This document shows, one piece after another, positions 63,190 through 64,000 of a stretch of 64,000 bases of DNA. A program made the translations under genes and the position numbers. Source of the stretch: Argentina anserina (lineage: Eukaryota > Streptophyta > Magnoliopsida > Rosales > Rosaceae); the NCBI RefSeq assembly GCF_933775445.1, contig NC_065877.1:5580001-5644000 (forward strand), given 5' to 3'. Numbering within the stretch: position 1 is the first letter of the stretch; the number at the start of each line of letters is the position of its first letter. The notes beneath the pieces are model-generated. The model was not told the origin of the DNA. It saw only the letters and a list, made by a program, of their open reading frames with translations, and made no database searches.

Positions 63190-63905
63190 GGTAAAGTGAT
63201 ATGGAGTAAAGCGATTCAATCCCGCAAAACTATTGTTGTTTGGAAGGCTCTTCATGCTCGTTTATTAACTAATGATGTTTTACAACGGCGAGGTTTTTCA
63301 CTTCCATCTCGTTGCTCCTTTTGTGGAATTGATGCGGAATCGGGTACATATCTTCTTTTACATTGTTCTAAAATTGTGACTTTATGGAATGAGTTTGTCT
63401 TCTATTTTCTCATTCATTCTCGCCTTGGGTACCCTTGATAAAGTGTTTAATGGTGTTGGTGTTTCAGCGTTCCCAAAACCTAAACGTCAACTTTGGTTTC
63501 TAGTCTCCTGTAATCTAATTTGGTTTATTTGGATCACTAGGAATCTGGTGCGTTTTCGAATGTAAGATTTTTAATGTTGTGAAAGCCTAACGTCATATTT
63601 TGGAATTGTTCAGAGAGTCTGCTCTGCATTCTTTTCACCATTACAAGAAGCATCACGATATGTCTATTTTCTCTATTATTGGTATCTCACAACTGTCTGC
63701 CAATACTACCAGCTTCATCTCGTCCTTTAATTAATAGTTTCTTGGTTGAGGGTTTGTTATTTGCTAGGAGTTTTTATATCTATGATTTTGCATGTGTGAG
63801 TGTACACATATCAGATTGAGCTTTTGTTTATCCTCTTTGTTAAAGTTTATCAGACATAAGAGGTCATGTTCTTTTGTCCTCCTCCTTTGTAAAATAAATA
63901 AAAAA
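63190..63905 (+). mobile_element. LINE 3' remnant (zf-RVT region)
   Basis: An 80-codon frame at 63196-63438 has the zf-RVT pattern IVVWKALHARLLTNDVLQRR and RCSFCGIDAESGTYLLLHC. Out-of-frame LINE residues follow (WFIWITRNLVRF near 63520). It ends in an A-rich tail at about 63890-63925. It is a 5'-truncated relative of, but clearly different from, the LINE at 8579. No sure target duplication was found. Confidence 0.8.
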
Positions 63906-64000
63906 AGATTTCACAAAAAAAAATTCATATAGACACATCATATAATTTTCAAATTTATGCAATATAATTGTTAAGTAGAAAGACCATCAAATTTCCAAAT

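Overview
The window is nuclear DNA of a flowering plant, almost certainly a eudicot. It is AT-rich, its genes have several introns, and it is crowded with plant-type transposons. Rosaceae would fit, but nothing in the sequence fixes the family. No tRNA, rRNA, CRISPR or organellar insert was recognised.

Layout. At 1-4301 lies the 5' half of a Ty1/copia retrotransposon on the minus strand: LTR, primer binding site, gag, protease, integrase and reverse transcriptase. It is disabled by a G-run expansion and an internal deletion. At 5364-7779 is the first of five related 2.4-2.9 kb repeats, which I read as solo LTRs of one retrotransposon family. The others are at 16127-18983, 32528-35031, 35201-37969 and 43004-45834; four of the five have perfect 5-bp target duplications. 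From 8147 to 12212 is a nest: a Tourist-like MITE, then a 5'-truncated LINE with a 15-bp duplication, itself split by a hAT-type element. A small hAT relative with an internal minisatellite lies at 12592-13298. From 13307 to 22740 no host gene was found.

Host genes. On the plus strand: a GARP/MYB-like transcription factor with EAR motifs (23187-24749, five exons), a CoA-type Nudix hydrolase (47520-48701, four exons), an AMT2-type ammonium transporter (49461-51753, three exons) and a bHLH factor (61836-62444). On the minus strand: a BAG co-chaperone (52896-55159, four exons), a PEBP/YbhB-like gene carrying two nonsense codons (56329-56924), and a 63-residue membrane peptide resembling the front of an ATL RING-H2 ligase (42278-42469). 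A SKP1-like pseudogene (26292-30555, minus) is cut in two by a 3.8 kb hAT transposon. That transposon has an exact 8-bp duplication, a nearly complete transposase and two captured exons of an FTSH protease gene.

The host genes do not form one pathway. The gene-bearing block is 46.9-62.5 kb; most of the rest is transposons at different stages of decay. The most unusual signal is inside the five long repeats: a run of short stem-loops whose stems show compensating changes between copies, and a conserved splice-donor/acceptor-like pair about 1 kb apart. Both suggest a structured, spliced repeat transcript.
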